Positions 54,363 through 64,000 of a DNA stretch of 64,000 nt are shown here, piece after piece. Source of the stretch: Halomonas halocynthiae DSM 14573 (lineage in GTDB: Bacteria; Pseudomonadota; Gammaproteobacteria; Pseudomonadales; Halomonadaceae). Each line of letters starts with the position of its first letter. The first letter of the stretch is position 1. The stretch covers positions 123,260-187,259 of the forward strand of contig NZ_AUDZ01000015.1 of the NCBI RefSeq assembly GCF_000425725.1, read 5' to 3'. The notes beneath the pieces were generated by a model. That model made no database searches. It saw only the letters and a list, made by a program, of their open reading frames with translations, and was not told where the DNA came from. Both the position numbers and the translations under genes were made by a program.

Positions 54363-55114
54363 GCGATACGCCTGATCTCCGGCCTACGCTAATTCGTCCC
54401 GACTGGCAGGCACCTGCCAATGTGCAGGCGTTAGTGACAACGCGAGAAACAGGGCCAAGCCAGCAGGGTTATGCGGCATTTAATTCTGCCCTGCATGTGG
54501 GGGACAACGCCGATCATGTCGCGCTGTGTCGGCGCTTGCTGAGTAAAGAGATTGGTGACGAGCGGCCATTGTTGTGGCTTGACCAAGTGCATGGTGCGCG
54601 GGTGCAACAGCAGGTACAGGTCGGTGTGCCCGAGGCTGATGCTGCTGTTGCTGCTGATGGCAGCTATGCCTGTGTCGTGATGACAGCCGATTGTCTGCCG
54701 GTATTTTTCTGTGATCGGCAAGGTACGCGGGTTGGCGTTGCCCACGCTGGCTGGCGAGGCTTAGCTGGTGGTGTGCTGGAAGCGGCGGTGGCGGCCATGA
54801 ATGTGCCAGCAGAGTCGCTACTCGTGTGGTTGGGGCCGGCGATATCCAAAGCGCAGTTTGAGGTGGGGCCTGAGGTTTACCAGGCGTTTGTTACGGTTCA
54901 CCAAGAAGCAGCCGAGGCATTCGACCCAAGCCCCTATCGGCTAGGGCATTACATGGCGGATCTTTATCGGTTGGCGCGTGTGCGCTTGGAGCGACTGGGC
55001 GTATCACATATCAGCGGCGGACATTTCTGTACCGCCAGCGAGTCACGATTCTATTCCTATCGTCGCGATGGCGGGGCGACTGGGCGCATGGCCAGTATGA
55101 TTTGGTTGCGCTAG
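54359..55114 (+). CDS. pgeF: Peptidoglycan editing factor PgeF (YfiH, DUF152)
   Basis: A 251-residue laccase-domain protein. YfiH proteins have been described as purine nucleoside phosphorylase/adenosine deaminase-like enzymes, and in E. coli as correcting misincorporated amino acids in peptidoglycan precursors. The metal ligands are visible: His in WLDQVHGARV, Cys in VMTADCLPVFF and His in GVAHAGWRGL. The ATG overlaps the rluD stop (ATGA). Confidence 0.93.
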   Translation: MSDTPDLRPTLIRPDWQAPANVQALVTTRETGPSQQGYAAFNSALHVGDNADHVALCRRLLSKEIGDERPLLWLDQVHGARVQQQVQVGVPEADAAVAADGSYACVVMTADCLPVFFCDRQGTRVGVAHAGWRGLAGGVLEAAVAAMNVPAESLLVWLGPAISKAQFEVGPEVYQAFVTVHQEAAEAFDPSPYRLGHYMADLYRLARVRLERLGVSHISGGHFCTASESRFYSYRRDGGATGRMASMIWLR

Positions 55115-55147
55115 GCGGAAAGATTTGTCGTTTTCATTGTTTCACAC

Positions 55148-55175
55148 CTTGAAAACATGTCTTTCAGACTCCATT
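55148..55175 (+). promoter_or_regulatory. Heat-shock (sigma-32) promoter of clpB
   Basis: CTTGAAA (55148-55154), a 14-base spacer and CTCCATT (55169-55175) closely match the RpoH consensus CTTGAAA-N11-16-CCCCATnT. It lies 74 nt upstream of the clpB ATG, and clpB is a known RpoH target. Confidence 0.82.
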
Positions 55176-55248
55176 CATTGTGTCAATAGATAATGACAGG
55201 GCCAGCGGCGTGTCTGGATGCGCCGTCACCCCGATGGAGGATGTGTTT

Positions 55249-57831
55249 ATGCGTTTTGATAAGTTTACTGCCAAGTTACAGGCTGCCTTAGCCGATGCTC
55301 AATCACTGGCTGTGGGCCAGGGACATAATCAGCTAGAGCCGGTGCATTTGTTGCTGGCGCTGTTGAATGCCAATGATACGGGTGCCAAGGCGCTGATACA
55401 GCGGGCCGGTGGCGATGCTGCGCGCCTGAGTGAGCGACTTACTGCGCAGGTGGATGAGCTGCCCCGAGTGTCTCAATTCGACGGTGAAGTGCAGCCTTCG
55501 CGCGACCTGGTCAAGCTGTTTAACCTTACCGATCGCGAAGCTCAAAAGCGCGGTGATCAATATATTGCTAGCGAGTTGGTGCTGCTGGCTGCGCTAGAAA
55601 TGCGTAGTACTGTGTCAACATTGCTGGAGCAGTCTGGCGTGTCGCGCAAGTCGCTGGAAGCCGCTATTGATAGTGTGCGTGGTGGTGAGCGGGTTGATGA
55701 CCCTAATGCTGAAGAAAGTCGTGAAGCGCTGAAAAAATACACGTTAGACCTCACGGAGCGTGCAGCCGAAGGCAAGCTGGACCCCGTTATTGGCCGTGAC
55801 GATGAAATTCGCCGCACAATTCAGGTGCTGCAGCGTCGTACCAAGAACAACCCTGTGTTGATTGGTGAGCCTGGTGTCGGAAAAACGGCCATTGCCGAGG
55901 GGCTGGCGCAGCGTATTGTTGATGGTGAAGTGCCGGAAGGCCTCAAGAACAAGCGTGTTTTGTCGTTGGATATGGGGTCGCTGCTGGCAGGTGCCAAATT
56001 CCGCGGTGAGTTTGAAGAGCGGCTTAAGTCAGTGCTAAAAGAGCTGGCTCAAGAAGAAGGGCGGGTCATCCTGTTTATTGATGAGCTGCATACCATGGTT
56101 GGTGCGGGCAAGGCAGATGGTGCTATGGACGCAGGCAACATGCTCAAGCCTGCGTTGGCTCGCGGTGAGTTGCATTGTGTGGGCGCCACCACGCTGGACG
56201 AATATCGCCAGTACATCGAGAAAGATGCGGCATTGGAGCGTCGCTTCCAGCGCGTGCTGGTGGACGAGCCATCTGAGGAAGATACCGTAGCGATTTTGCG
56301 CGGCCTTAAAGAGCGCTACGAGGTTCACCATGGGGTTGATATTACCGATGGTGCAATTATTGCTGCTGCCAAGCTGTCGACGCGCTATATTACGGACCGC
56401 CAGCTGCCTGACAAGGCTATCGACCTGATCGATGAGGCGTCGTCACGTATTCGCATGGAGCTGGACTCTAAACCTGAAGAGATGGACCGTCTTGATCGTC
56501 GGCTGATCCAGCTTAAAATGGAACGCGAGCACCTAAAGAAAGAGACCGATGACGCCTCCAAAAAGCGTTTGGAGCAGCTGGAAGAGCAAATTGGCGAGCT
56601 GGAGCGTGAGTACGCTGATTTGGAAGAAATATGGAAAGCCGAAAAAGCCAGTATTCAAGGGGCCGCTCAGTTCAAAGATGAGCTTGACAAGGCGCGTATC
56701 GATCTTGAGCAGGCGCGTCGTCAGGGCGACTTGGGGCGGATGTCAGAGTTGCAGTATGGCGTCATTCCTGAGCTTGAGCGCAATATTGCCGAGGCGAGTG
56801 AAAACGAAACGGATACGTCTGCGCATCAGCTGCTGCGCTCTAATGTGACCGAGGAAGAAATCGCGGAAGTGGTGTCGCGCTGGACGGGTATTCCCGTCGC
56901 CAAGATGCTCGAGGGCGAGCGCGATAAGCTGTTACGCATGGAAGACGCGCTGCATCAGCAGGTTATTGGTCAGACAGAGGCAGTTAGTGCAGTGTCTAAC
57001 GCTGTGCGGCGCTCACGGGCTGGCTTGGCTGATCCTAATCGACCTAACGGTTCCTTCCTGTTCCTTGGTCCGACGGGGGTCGGTAAGACCGAACTGTGTA
57101 AGGCGTTAGCTAGCTTCTTGTTTGATACCGAAGAAGCCATGGTGCGCATTGATATGTCTGAGTTCATGGAGAAACACTCCGTGGCGCGTTTGATTGGCGC
57201 ACCTCCTGGTTATGTCGGTTATGAAGAGGGTGGCTATCTGACAGAGGCCGTGCGTCGTAAGCCGTATTCTGTACTGCTGCTCGATGAGGTGGAAAAAGCT
57301 CACCCTGACGTGTTCAATATTCTGTTGCAGGTGCTGGAGGATGGGCGACTAACCGATGGGCAGGGCCGTACGGTGGACTTCCGTAACACAGTCATCGTCA
57401 TGACCTCTAACCTGGGCTCTGATGTCATTCAGAGTATGGGGGGTGATGAAGAGAACTACGCTCAGATGAAGTCCATGGTAATGGAGGTTGTGGGTAGCCA
57501 CTTCCGGCCCGAACTGATTAACCGTATCGATGAAGTGGTGGTGTTCCATGCACTTGATCAGCAGCAAATACAGTCGATTGCCAGCATTCAGCTTGATCGC
57601 TTGAGGGTGCGTTTAGCCGAGCACGACCTGGAGCTTAATGTTTCTCAAGCTGCTATGGCGCTGTTGGCGGAGGCTGGATTTGATCCGGTGTATGGTGCTA
57701 GGCCGCTCAAACGGGCGATTCAGAACAGCATTGAAAACCCGTTGGCCCAGGATCTTCTGGCAGGGCACTTCAGCCCAGGTGATGTGATTCACGTTGATGT
57801 TCAAGACAACAAGCTGGTCTTTCACCACTGA
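55249..57831 (+). CDS. clpB: Chaperone ClpB (Hsp100 disaggregase)
   Basis: ClpB works with DnaK to pull apart aggregated proteins. The 860-residue protein has the N-domain (about 1-145), AAA1 with Walker [10 protein letters not shown], the coiled-coil middle domain (about residues 410-525, rich in Glu/Lys/Leu, including [13 protein letters not shown]) and AAA2 with Walker [10 protein letters not shown] and GARPLKRAI near the end. The start ATG 55249 follows GATGGAGG. An upstream in-frame start at 55180 overlaps the promoter and is rejected. E. coli ClpB has 857 residues. Confidence 0.97.
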   Translation: MRFDKFTAKLQAALADAQSLAVGQGHNQLEPVHLLLALLNANDTGAKALIQRAGGDAARLSERLTAQVDELPRVSQFDGEVQPSRDLVKLFNLTDREAQKRGDQYIASELVLLAALEMRSTVSTLLEQSGVSRKSLEAAIDSVRGGERVDDPNAEESREALKKYTLDLTERAAEGKLDPVIGRDDEIRRTIQVLQRRTKNNPVLIGEPGVGKTAIAEGLAQRIVDGEVPEGLKNKRVLSLDMGSLLAGAKFRGEFEERLKSVLKELAQEEGRVILFIDELHTMVGAGKADGAMDAGNMLKPALARGELHCVGATTLDEYRQYIEKDAALERRFQRVLVDEPSEEDTVAILRGLKERYEVHHGVDITDGAIIAAAKLSTRYITDRQLPDKAIDLIDEASSRIRMELDSKPEEMDRLDRRLIQLKMEREHLKKETDDASKKRLEQLEEQIGELEREYADLEEIWKAEKASIQGAAQFKDELDKARIDLEQARRQGDLGRMSELQYGVIPELERNIAEASENETDTSAHQLLRSNVTEEEIAEVVSRWTGIPVAKMLEGERDKLLRMEDALHQQVIGQTEAVSAVSNAVRRSRAGLADPNRPNGSFLFLGPTGVGKTELCKALASFLFDTEEAMVRIDMSEFMEKHSVARLIGAPPGYVGYEEGGYLTEAVRRKPYSVLLLDEVEKAHPDVFNILLQVLEDGRLTDGQGRTVDFRNTVIVMTSNLGSDVIQSMGGDEENYAQMKSMVMEVVGSHFRPELINRIDEVVVFHALDQQQIQSIASIQLDRLRVRLAEHDLELNVSQAAMALLAEAGFDPVYGARPLKRAIQNSIENPLAQDLLAGHFSPGDVIHVDVQDNKLVFHH

Positions 57832-57868
57832 TGTGGTAAGCGCCTGAAAAAACGGTTGTAGGTCGTTA

Positions 57869-57918
57869 AGCAACACCTCGTCTGAGATGCTAAAAGCACT
57901 GTCAGGCGAGGTGTTGCT
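57869..57918 (+). terminator. Hairpin terminator after clpB
   Basis: AGCAACACCTCG and CGAGGTGTTGCT form a perfect 12-bp stem with a 26-nt loop, followed by GTTTTG. The T-run is weak, so termination may be incomplete. Confidence 0.65.
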
Positions 57919-58280
57919 GTTTTGCAGTTACCCTCGCGGGCAGGCTGATGGTTGACACTTATCGGCCACTATTGGAATCTATGCATATCCTGATTAACGG
58001 GTGCAACGCGAGAGGGCGACCCCCTTAATGTTGCGCGATAGGTAGGCGGCTTACCTTTACCTGCCGTAGGACTCCAGATGTGGGCCAACAGCCCAGTCTG
58101 GCCAACGCCCCGACGCGGTAATCTGCCGTGATGAGAGTGCAGGCCCTATCAGGGTCTATCAACGCCAGGGTTTGGCATCAGGTGCCGGTGTAACCGGCAG
58201 CGGCATGTTGCCGCACTCGACTTCGTATTCCAACCGGGAATACGGATCGCACTCGAGACCTCCAGGGGGGAGAAACACCA
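57919..58280 (+). promoter_or_regulatory. Long structured leader of ilvB
   Basis: A TTGACA hexamer at 57952-57957 marks the likely promoter; the -10 element is not clear. The following 300 nt contain no supported gene but several hairpins: TGGGC/GCCCA at 58081-58095, CCCT/AGGG at 58144-58154, TGCCGGT/ACCGGCA at 58183-58199, GCGGCA/TGCCGC directly after it at 58200-58214, and CGTATTCC/GGAATACG at 58224-58244, ending 36 nt before the ilvB start. A 15-codon ORF with His-Ile-Leu-Ile at its start lies at 57981-58028. This resembles a cis-regulatory RNA for branched-chain amino acid control; the class is not identified. Confidence 0.6.
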
Positions 58281-60005
58281 GTGGAACTGCTTTCCGGCGC
58301 AGACATGATTGCCCGATTCCTTAAGGATGAGGGTATTGAATATATTTATGGGTATCCCGGCGGCGCGGCGTTGCATATTTACGACGCCCTGTTTCGCCAA
58401 GAGGATGTTAAACATATCTTGGTTCGTCACGAGCAAGCGGCGACGCATGCGGCTGATGGTTATGCACGCGCCGCCGGCAAGCCCGGCGTGGTGATGGTCA
58501 CTTCTGGCCCCGGTGCAACCAACGCGGTCACCGGTATCGCTACTGCCTACATGGACTCTGTTCCTATGGTGGTACTGTGCGGCCAGGTAATGAGCCACCT
58601 GATTGGTGATGATGCCTTTCAGGAAACTGACATTATTGGCGTGACTCGCCCGATCGTGAAGCACAGCTTTTCAGTGCGACATCCTAGCGAAATACCTGAG
58701 GTGCTTAAAAAAGCCTTCTATCTCGCTTCAAGCGGAAGGCCTGGGCCTGTCGTGGTTGATATTCCTAAGGATATGACTACGCCAACCGAGCGTTACGAGT
58801 ACGTCTATCCGACTAAAGTGAAAATGCGCTCTTATAGTCCGGTTAGTCGTGGCCACACCGGACAGATCAAGAAAGCCGTTGAGTTGATGCTGAAAGCGCG
58901 TCGTCCGGTTTTCTATACGGGCGGTGGCGTTATACTGGGTGGAGCCAGTGAAGGGTTGACCGACTTGGTTCAGCGCCTTGGCTTTCCGATTACCACTACC
59001 CTGATGGGTATTGGTGCCTATCCTCAGAGCGACAAACAGTGCTTGGGGTGGCTTGGTATGCATGGCTCCTATGAGTCAAACATGGCCATGCACCATGCGG
59101 ATCTGGTGATTGCTATCGGAGCTCGCTTTGATGACCGGGTCACGAATAACACCTCGAAGTTCTGTCCTACCGCTAAAATCGTTCACGTTGATATCGACCC
59201 AAGCTCGGTGGCTAAAACGGTGCGGCCCGATGTGCCCATTGTTGGCCCAGCAAAAAGTGTTATCAATGAGATGATCAGCCTGCTGCAAGGGAAGGAAATT
59301 GCCAACCCGAACGAGTTGGTTGAGTGGTGGAAAACCATTGATGGCTGGCGCCATGAGCGTGAGGGTAAGTTGTATGAGCCCTCAGCACCGGGTGAGGCAC
59401 TCAAGCCTCAGGAAGTGGTTGAGGCAGTGTGTCGCGCTACCAATGGCGAGGCATTTGTCACTACTGACGTTGGCCAGCACCAGATGTTTGCTGCTCAGTA
59501 CTACAAGTTTGACAAGCCTAACCGTTTCATCACATCTGGTGGGCTGGGCACTATGGGGTTTGGTTTTCCTGCGGCGATGGGCATCAAGAAAAGCTTCCCA
59601 GACGATAACGTGGTGTGCTTCACCGGCGAAGGTAGCTTCCAGATGATGATGCAGGAGCTATCGACCTGCAAACAGTATGGGATTGGCGTCAAGATCATCA
59701 ACCTCAACAACGGCTCTCTGGGTATGGTGCGCCAGTGGCAAGACCTCAATTACAAGTCGCGTCATGCGCACTCCTACATGGAGTCGTTGCCGGACTTTAA
59801 CATGCTGATTGGGGCCTATGGCTTCACGTCTATTCGGGTCACTACTCGGGAAGAGCTCGAAGAAGCGATGCAGCGTACGTTTGCTGACAAGCATGAGATG
59901 GTCTTTCTCGATGTCGCGGTTGATCCGCACGAGCACGTCTATCCGATGCAGGTGCCACTGGGCTCCATGCGTGACATGCTGCTTTCCAAGACGGAGAGAA
60001 CCTGA
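58281..60005 (+). CDS. ilvB: Acetolactate synthase large (catalytic) subunit
   Basis: A ThDP/FAD enzyme for the first common step of valine, leucine and isoleucine synthesis, joining pyruvate to pyruvate or 2-oxobutyrate. The 574-residue protein starts at GTG 58281 after GGGGGGAG. It has YGYPGGAALHIYDAL, the catalytic Glu in VRHEQAATHAADGYAR, and the ThDP-Mg motif GEGSFQMMMQEL with NNGSLGMV. It overlaps ilvH by one base (TGATG). The regulatory subunit next door makes it the anabolic AHAS, of the IlvI/IlvB biosynthetic type, not the catabolic AlsS type. Confidence 0.96.
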   Translation: MELLSGADMIARFLKDEGIEYIYGYPGGAALHIYDALFRQEDVKHILVRHEQAATHAADGYARAAGKPGVVMVTSGPGATNAVTGIATAYMDSVPMVVLCGQVMSHLIGDDAFQETDIIGVTRPIVKHSFSVRHPSEIPEVLKKAFYLASSGRPGPVVVDIPKDMTTPTERYEYVYPTKVKMRSYSPVSRGHTGQIKKAVELMLKARRPVFYTGGGVILGGASEGLTDLVQRLGFPITTTLMGIGAYPQSDKQCLGWLGMHGSYESNMAMHHADLVIAIGARFDDRVTNNTSKFCPTAKIVHVDIDPSSVAKTVRPDVPIVGPAKSVINEMISLLQGKEIANPNELVEWWKTIDGWRHEREGKLYEPSAPGEALKPQEVVEAVCRATNGEAFVTTDVGQHQMFAAQYYKFDKPNRFITSGGLGTMGFGFPAAMGIKKSFPDDNVVCFTGEGSFQMMMQELSTCKQYGIGVKIINLNNGSLGMVRQWQDLNYKSRHAHSYMESLPDFNMLIGAYGFTSIRVTTREELEEAMQRTFADKHEMVFLDVAVDPHEHVYPMQVPLGSMRDMLLSKTERT

Positions 60006-60496
60006 TGCGCCATATCATTTCTATTCTTATGGAAAACGAACCGGGCGCTCTGTCTCGCGTGGTGGGGCTGTTTTCGCAGCGTAACTTTAATATTGAATCG
60101 CTGAATGTGGCGCCAACGGAAGATGAGTCACTCTCGCGGTTGACGGTGACTACTGTTGGTGATGATCGAGTCATTGAGCAGATTACCAAACAGCTCAACA
60201 AACTGATTGATGTGGTTAAGCTGGTGGACCTCACTGAGGGCGACCACATTGAGCGTGAGTTGATGCTGGTTAAGGTCAAGGCGCTGGGTGCGGCGCGTGA
60301 TGAGATCAAGCGCACTGCGGATATTTTCCGCGCACAGATCGTGGATATCACGCCAAGCATCTATACAGTGCAGATCACCGGAGACGCTGCCAAGCTGGAT
60401 GCTTTCTTGCAGGCGATTGGGCCAGTGGGCATTCTTGAAGTGGCGCGAACCGGTGTTTCGGGCATTGCGCGCAGCGACAAGATCTTATCTCTCTGA
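60005..60496 (+). CDS. ilvH: Acetolactate synthase small (regulatory) subunit
   Basis: A 163-residue subunit with an N-terminal ACT domain (RHIISILMENEPGALSRVVGLF and the FNIESLNVAPTED stretch) that binds valine for feedback inhibition, and a C-terminal IlvH domain. Start and stop overlap with ilvB (TGATG). A strong terminator follows, so ilvBH is a two-gene operon. Confidence 0.97.
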   Translation: MRHIISILMENEPGALSRVVGLFSQRNFNIESLNVAPTEDESLSRLTVTTVGDDRVIEQITKQLNKLIDVVKLVDLTEGDHIERELMLVKVKALGAARDEIKRTADIFRAQIVDITPSIYTVQITGDAAKLDAFLQAIGPVGILEVARTGVSGIARSDKILSL

Positions 60497-60536
60497 GCTA
60501 GTGTTTTTAGCCAATGTGTGTTGTTGGTCGCAAATC

Positions 60537-60563
60537 AAGGCCGTCCTTTGGGGCGGCCTTTTT
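60537..60563 (+). terminator. Terminator after ilvH
   Basis: AAGGCCGTCC and GGGCGGCCTT form a 10-bp stem with one G-U pair, a TTTG loop and a T-run. It separates ilvBH from the convergent ilvY. Confidence 0.92.
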
Positions 60564-60582
60564 GTTGCCGGGCTGTGGTGGC

Positions 60583-61476
60583 TTAGCCGCTACGCTCCTC
60601 AACCTCTGCCCATAGTGCGCCTATCAAGGGGCTTTTTAAGCGGCGTTTGAGTACAGCTAGGCCAACATCGTAATGAGGTAGTTCGGGTTTTACCGGCAGA
60701 GTGCGTACACGCTCTGAGAGAGGGCTGGCTTCCAGTACAATGCGTGGCACTACGCCTATGCCAAAGCCGAGGCCTACCATGCTGACAATGGCCTCATGGC
60801 CTGCAACCTGAGCATAGATATGCGGCGTGATGCCCAGTGCGCGAAACCAAGTGTCGCTGACTTGGCGCGACAGCCCTGACTCTGACAGCACCATAGGCAC
60901 GTTGCGCCACTGGTCAGCATGTGGCGTGCTGGGATCGCTAGGAATCCATGCGTGAGGCTGATGAGGCGCAATAAATACCAGTGGTGATCGGGTTAGTGAC
61001 TTAAACGCTAGGCCGTCAGGAAGCTGGCGAGGGCGCGAGGTTATCGCCATGTCTTCATTGCCGGCCAGTACGCGAGCTACAGAGCGGGCGGGGTCGCCGG
61101 TATGCAGCTTCAGCTCAATGCCAGGATAATGCTGGCGGAAGCTGCTGAGCAGGTCATACAAAAAGCTGTAGCTGGCAGTGACAGAGCAATAGATGCTGAT
61201 TTCGCCGGTCAGAGTGCAGGCGTCGTTCATCATTGACTGGCGTAGCTGTTCCCACTGCTCCAGTGTATCGCGAGCCCAGCGCTGGAACTCATGACCTTGG
61301 CGAGTCAGCAGCACTTGGCGGTTGTCGCGTTCAAATAGCGGTATGCCGACACTTTCCTCCAATTGTTGAATCACCCGCGACAACGTTGAAGGGCTGGTAT
61401 GACAAGCTTCGCTGGCGCGGCCAAAATGTAGCGTGTCGGCCAGTACCAAAAAATATTTGAGAGGTCTGAAGTCCAC
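60583..61476 (-). CDS. ilvY: LysR-type regulator IlvY, activator of ilvC
   Basis: A 297-residue LysR regulator with N-terminal helix-turn-helix (LHFGRASEACHTSPSTLSRV, shortened) and effector domain with GGHEAIVSM-like AGHEAIVSMVGLGFGIGVVP. This is strikingly similar to E. coli IlvY (HVSPSTLSRQIQRLEE, CSVTAAYS, GHEAMVSMVALG). It is divergent from ilvC with a 144-nt gap, the classical arrangement. In E. coli it activates ilvC in response to acetolactate or acetohydroxybutyrate. Confidence 0.93.
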   Translation of the reverse strand: MDFRPLKYFLVLADTLHFGRASEACHTSPSTLSRVIQQLEESVGIPLFERDNRQVLLTRQGHEFQRWARDTLEQWEQLRQSMMNDACTLTGEISIYCSVTASYSFLYDLLSSFRQHYPGIELKLHTGDPARSVARVLAGNEDMAITSRPRQLPDGLAFKSLTRSPLVFIAPHQPHAWIPSDPSTPHADQWRNVPMVLSESGLSRQVSDTWFRALGITPHIYAQVAGHEAIVSMVGLGFGIGVVPRIVLEASPLSERVRTLPVKPELPHYDVGLAVLKRRLKSPLIGALWAEVEERSG

Positions 61477-61504
61477 GTAGCATCATCCCGTTATTTGAAA
61501 TCTG

Positions 61505-61517
61505 ATATTGCAAATAT
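61505..61517. promoter_or_regulatory. Candidate IlvY operator
   Basis: ATATT-GCA-AATAT is a near-palindrome with a TTGCAA core in the ilvY-ilvC gap, about 100 nt from the ilvC start and 29 nt from the ilvY start. The position fits a LysR recognition site. A further GCAA follows at about 61528. Confidence 0.45.
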
Positions 61518-61575
61518 AGCGTTTTACGCAACACGGTGGGTAGCGTAGAGTCATGGAATAGCTCAAGGCTCCTAG

Positions 61576-62637
<1,062 letters not shown>

Positions 62638-62685
62638 TGCAGTGAGCCTGCCTTGGTGACACAGGGCCAGGCTGACCACAGAGTT

Positions 62686-62717
62686 AAAAAGGGCACGGTC
62701 TGACCGTGCCCTTTTTT
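62686..62717 (+). terminator. Terminator after ilvC
   Basis: AAAAAGGGCACGGT and ACCGTGCCCTTTTT form a perfect 14-bp stem with a CTG loop and a following T-run. Confidence 0.95.
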
Positions 62718-62808
62718 GGTTTTTACTTGGCGTCAACGATGGTGAGTGCTGAATGATTTTTGTGCAGGTGTGTAGAATGGGGCTATGTTAATACAGATGT
62801 GGATCTAA

Positions 62809-63672
62809 ATGATGACACAAGATATGAATCAAGCGCCTCCGGGTGGTCGCGATACGCGCGACGAACCGCAAGGTGAAGATATCGCCAGCACTTTTCTGCG
62901 TGAGTCCGAAGTGGTAGAGGATGCCATAGAGGATGGTAAGCCAGTGCGACGCAGAGGCATTTATCTGCTGCCTAACCTGTTTACTACTTCGGCGCTTTTT
63001 TCGGGCTTCTTTGCCGTTGTTGCTGCCATCAATGGAGATTACGCCAGTGCTTCTATAGCAATTTTCGTTGCTATGGTATTGGATGGTCTCGATGGTCGCG
63101 TAGCCAGAATGACCAATACACAGAGTGCTTTCGGGGCGGAATATGACAGCTTGTCAGACATGTTGTCATTTGGGGTGGCGCCCGGCATTGTTGCGTTTAC
63201 CTGGATACTGCAGGACGTCGGCAAAATCGGCTGGGTTGTTGCTTTTATGTATGTTGCATGCGGAGCGCTTCGTTTGGCGCGTTTTAACGTGCAGATCGGC
63301 AGCGTAGACAAAAAGTGGTTCATTGGTTTGCCGAGCCCGTCCGCTGCTGCGGTGGTTGCCGCTTGTGTGTGGACTTTTCATAACCTTGATGCCACTGCGT
63401 TTGGCTTCAAGCTAATGATGCTGTTTGTCGTCGGGGCGGCAGGTTTGTTAATGGTCAGTAATATACGCTACTACAGTTTTAAAGAACTGGACCTTAAGGG
63501 GCCAGTACCTTTTACCGTGTTGCTGGCTATTGTTCTGGGTTTTGTGGTCATTTCGATAGAGCCCTCTGTCATGCTGTTGCTGCTCTTCGGGGCCTATGTT
63601 GCATCTGGTCCAGTTATGGCGATCATGAGGAAAGTGCGTAAGCCAGCGCGACACGCTGAGGAAAAGTCGTAA
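62809..63672 (+). CDS. pssA: CDP-diacylglycerol-serine O-phosphatidyltransferase
   Basis: PssA makes phosphatidylserine, the precursor of phosphatidylethanolamine. The 287-residue protein has the CDP-alcohol phosphatidyltransferase motif DGLDGRVARM...FGAEYDSLSD with all acidic residues, and about seven or eight membrane helices, so it is the integral type II family and not the peripheral PssA of E. coli. An acidic N-terminal extension of about 45 residues precedes the first helix. ATG 62809 or 62812 may be used. Confidence 0.94.
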   Translation: MMTQDMNQAPPGGRDTRDEPQGEDIASTFLRESEVVEDAIEDGKPVRRRGIYLLPNLFTTSALFSGFFAVVAAINGDYASASIAIFVAMVLDGLDGRVARMTNTQSAFGAEYDSLSDMLSFGVAPGIVAFTWILQDVGKIGWVVAFMYVACGALRLARFNVQIGSVDKKWFIGLPSPSAAAVVAACVWTFHNLDATAFGFKLMMLFVVGAAGLLMVSNIRYYSFKELDLKGPVPFTVLLAIVLGFVVISIEPSVMLLLLFGAYVASGPVMAIMRKVRKPARHAEEKS

Positions 63673-63696
63673 CGGTGATTTTTAGTAAACCGACCC

Positions 63697-63719
63697 AACG
63701 CCCGCGATATGCGGGCGTT
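63697..63719 (+). terminator. Hairpin after pssA
   Basis: AACGCCCGC and GCGGGCGTT form a perfect 9-bp stem with a GATAT loop, followed by T-rich sequence (TTTGCGTTT). It is a likely terminator 24 nt after the pssA stop. Confidence 0.75.
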
Positions 63720-63776
63720 TGCGTTTCTATGGAACGGCCCTTCCCAGTGGTTTGATAACGATTTTTCACAAAGTGC

Positions 63777-63805
63777 TTGCACTGTGCCAAGCAAGGTCGT
63801 AAAGT
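63777..63805 (+). promoter_or_regulatory. Upstream stable-RNA-like promoter
   Basis: TTGCAC (63777-63782), a 17-base spacer and TAAAGT (63800-63805), preceded by the A/T-rich stretch GATTTTTCACAAAG that could serve as an UP element. It forms a pair with the promoter at 63964. No gene is seen in the 328 nt after pssA. Confidence 0.5.
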
Positions 63806-63963
63806 ACGCATCCGCTGCAGGCAACGAGCCGAAAGTTAGGCTGGTTTTCTCGCAGCAGCAGAAGGAAGTACGCTTTATCAATCAGCAGGTTACACTCAGC
63901 TGGTGGCGGTAAAGAGAAGCGTGCAGGAGGCGTTACCGAGATGAAGAAAGTTTACATCGAGGG

Positions 63964-63991
63964 TTGACAATCTCCACCGGATGCGTAGAAT
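63964..63991 (+). promoter_or_regulatory. Strong promoter at the window end, probably for rRNA or tRNA genes
   Basis: A perfect TTGACA (63964-63969), a 16-base spacer and TAGAAT (63986-63991), then ACGCC, a GC-rich discriminator typical of stringently controlled rRNA and tRNA promoters. The window ends nine bases later, so the product is not visible. Confidence 0.75.
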
Positions 63992-64000
63992 ACGCCTTCC

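Noticed and set aside
63709..63912. 67-aa ORF after pssA
   Set aside because: It begins inside the pssA terminator and crosses a likely stable-RNA promoter, with no ribosome binding site.

Overview
The window is chromosomal DNA of a gammaproteobacterium, most likely Halomonas or another member of the Halomonadaceae. This rests on gene order (spc/alpha ribosomal operons followed by uvrA, yajR and ssb; fabB-fabA; rplU-rpmA-obgE-proB; ribF-ileS-lspA-fkpB-ispH with minor pilins; bamD divergent from rluD-pgeF-clpB; ilvB-ilvH-ilvY/ilvC-pssA), on Pseudomonas-like FabA and BauA/MmsA proteins, and on moderate-to-high GC. The genus is an inference. Almost every locus is core housekeeping. No CRISPR array, intact insertion sequence, prophage or integrase was seen.

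Layout. 1-6555: end of the spc operon and the alpha operon (rplF partial to secY, rpmJ, rpsM, rpsK, rpsD, rpoA, rplQ), closed by a bidirectional terminator. 6630-13410: uvrA (minus), then yajR, ssb, a degenerate sugar-nucleotide-reductase-like gene and a PlsC-type acyltransferase. 13590-18496: fabA-fabB for unsaturated fatty acids, photolyase, a small CbiX/SirB chelatase and a YfcH-type epimerase. 18647-22990: rapA, a membrane-anchored TlpA-like thioredoxin, a five-copy 13-bp tandem repeat and a small membrane protein.

23222-29668 is a beta-alanine catabolic cluster resembling Pseudomonas bau. It holds omega-amino acid:pyruvate aminotransferase (to malonate semialdehyde), MmsA-type CoA-acylating dehydrogenase (to acetyl-CoA), a 42-aa membrane peptide, an SSS-family Na+ symporter, a translationally coupled unknown protein and a convergent LysR regulator. 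A perfect 10-bp inverted repeat lies upstream of the aminotransferase.

29830-32987 looks like a small remnant genomic island. A 45-nt copy of the 3' part of tRNA-Pro(CGG) lies on the left and the intact tRNA gene on the right. Between them are formamidase fmdA, fmdB, an Imm_superinfect-type membrane protein with a truncated partner, and a hairpin-rich leader, but no integrase.

33092-45940: ispB, rplU-rpmA, obgE, proB, rpsT, murJ, ribF-ileS-lspA-fkpB and ispH. 46056-50297: a type IV pilus minor-pilin operon (fimT, pilV, pilW, pilX, an unusually short pilY1, pilE). 50301-57831: a PP0621-type zinc-ribbon protein, nadE, bamD, rluD-pgeF and clpB with a sigma-32 promoter. 57919-63672: branched-chain amino acid synthesis (ilvB with a long structured leader, ilvH, ilvY divergent from ilvC) and pssA. 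The window ends in two consecutive stable-RNA-like promoters, so an rRNA or tRNA operon probably starts just beyond position 64000.

The candidates most worth following are the 13-bp tandem repeat array, the ilvB leader, the tRNA-Pro-bounded fmd island with its leader ORF and hairpin, the PilY1 that is only a beta-propeller, and the coupled small or unknown genes of the beta-alanine cluster.
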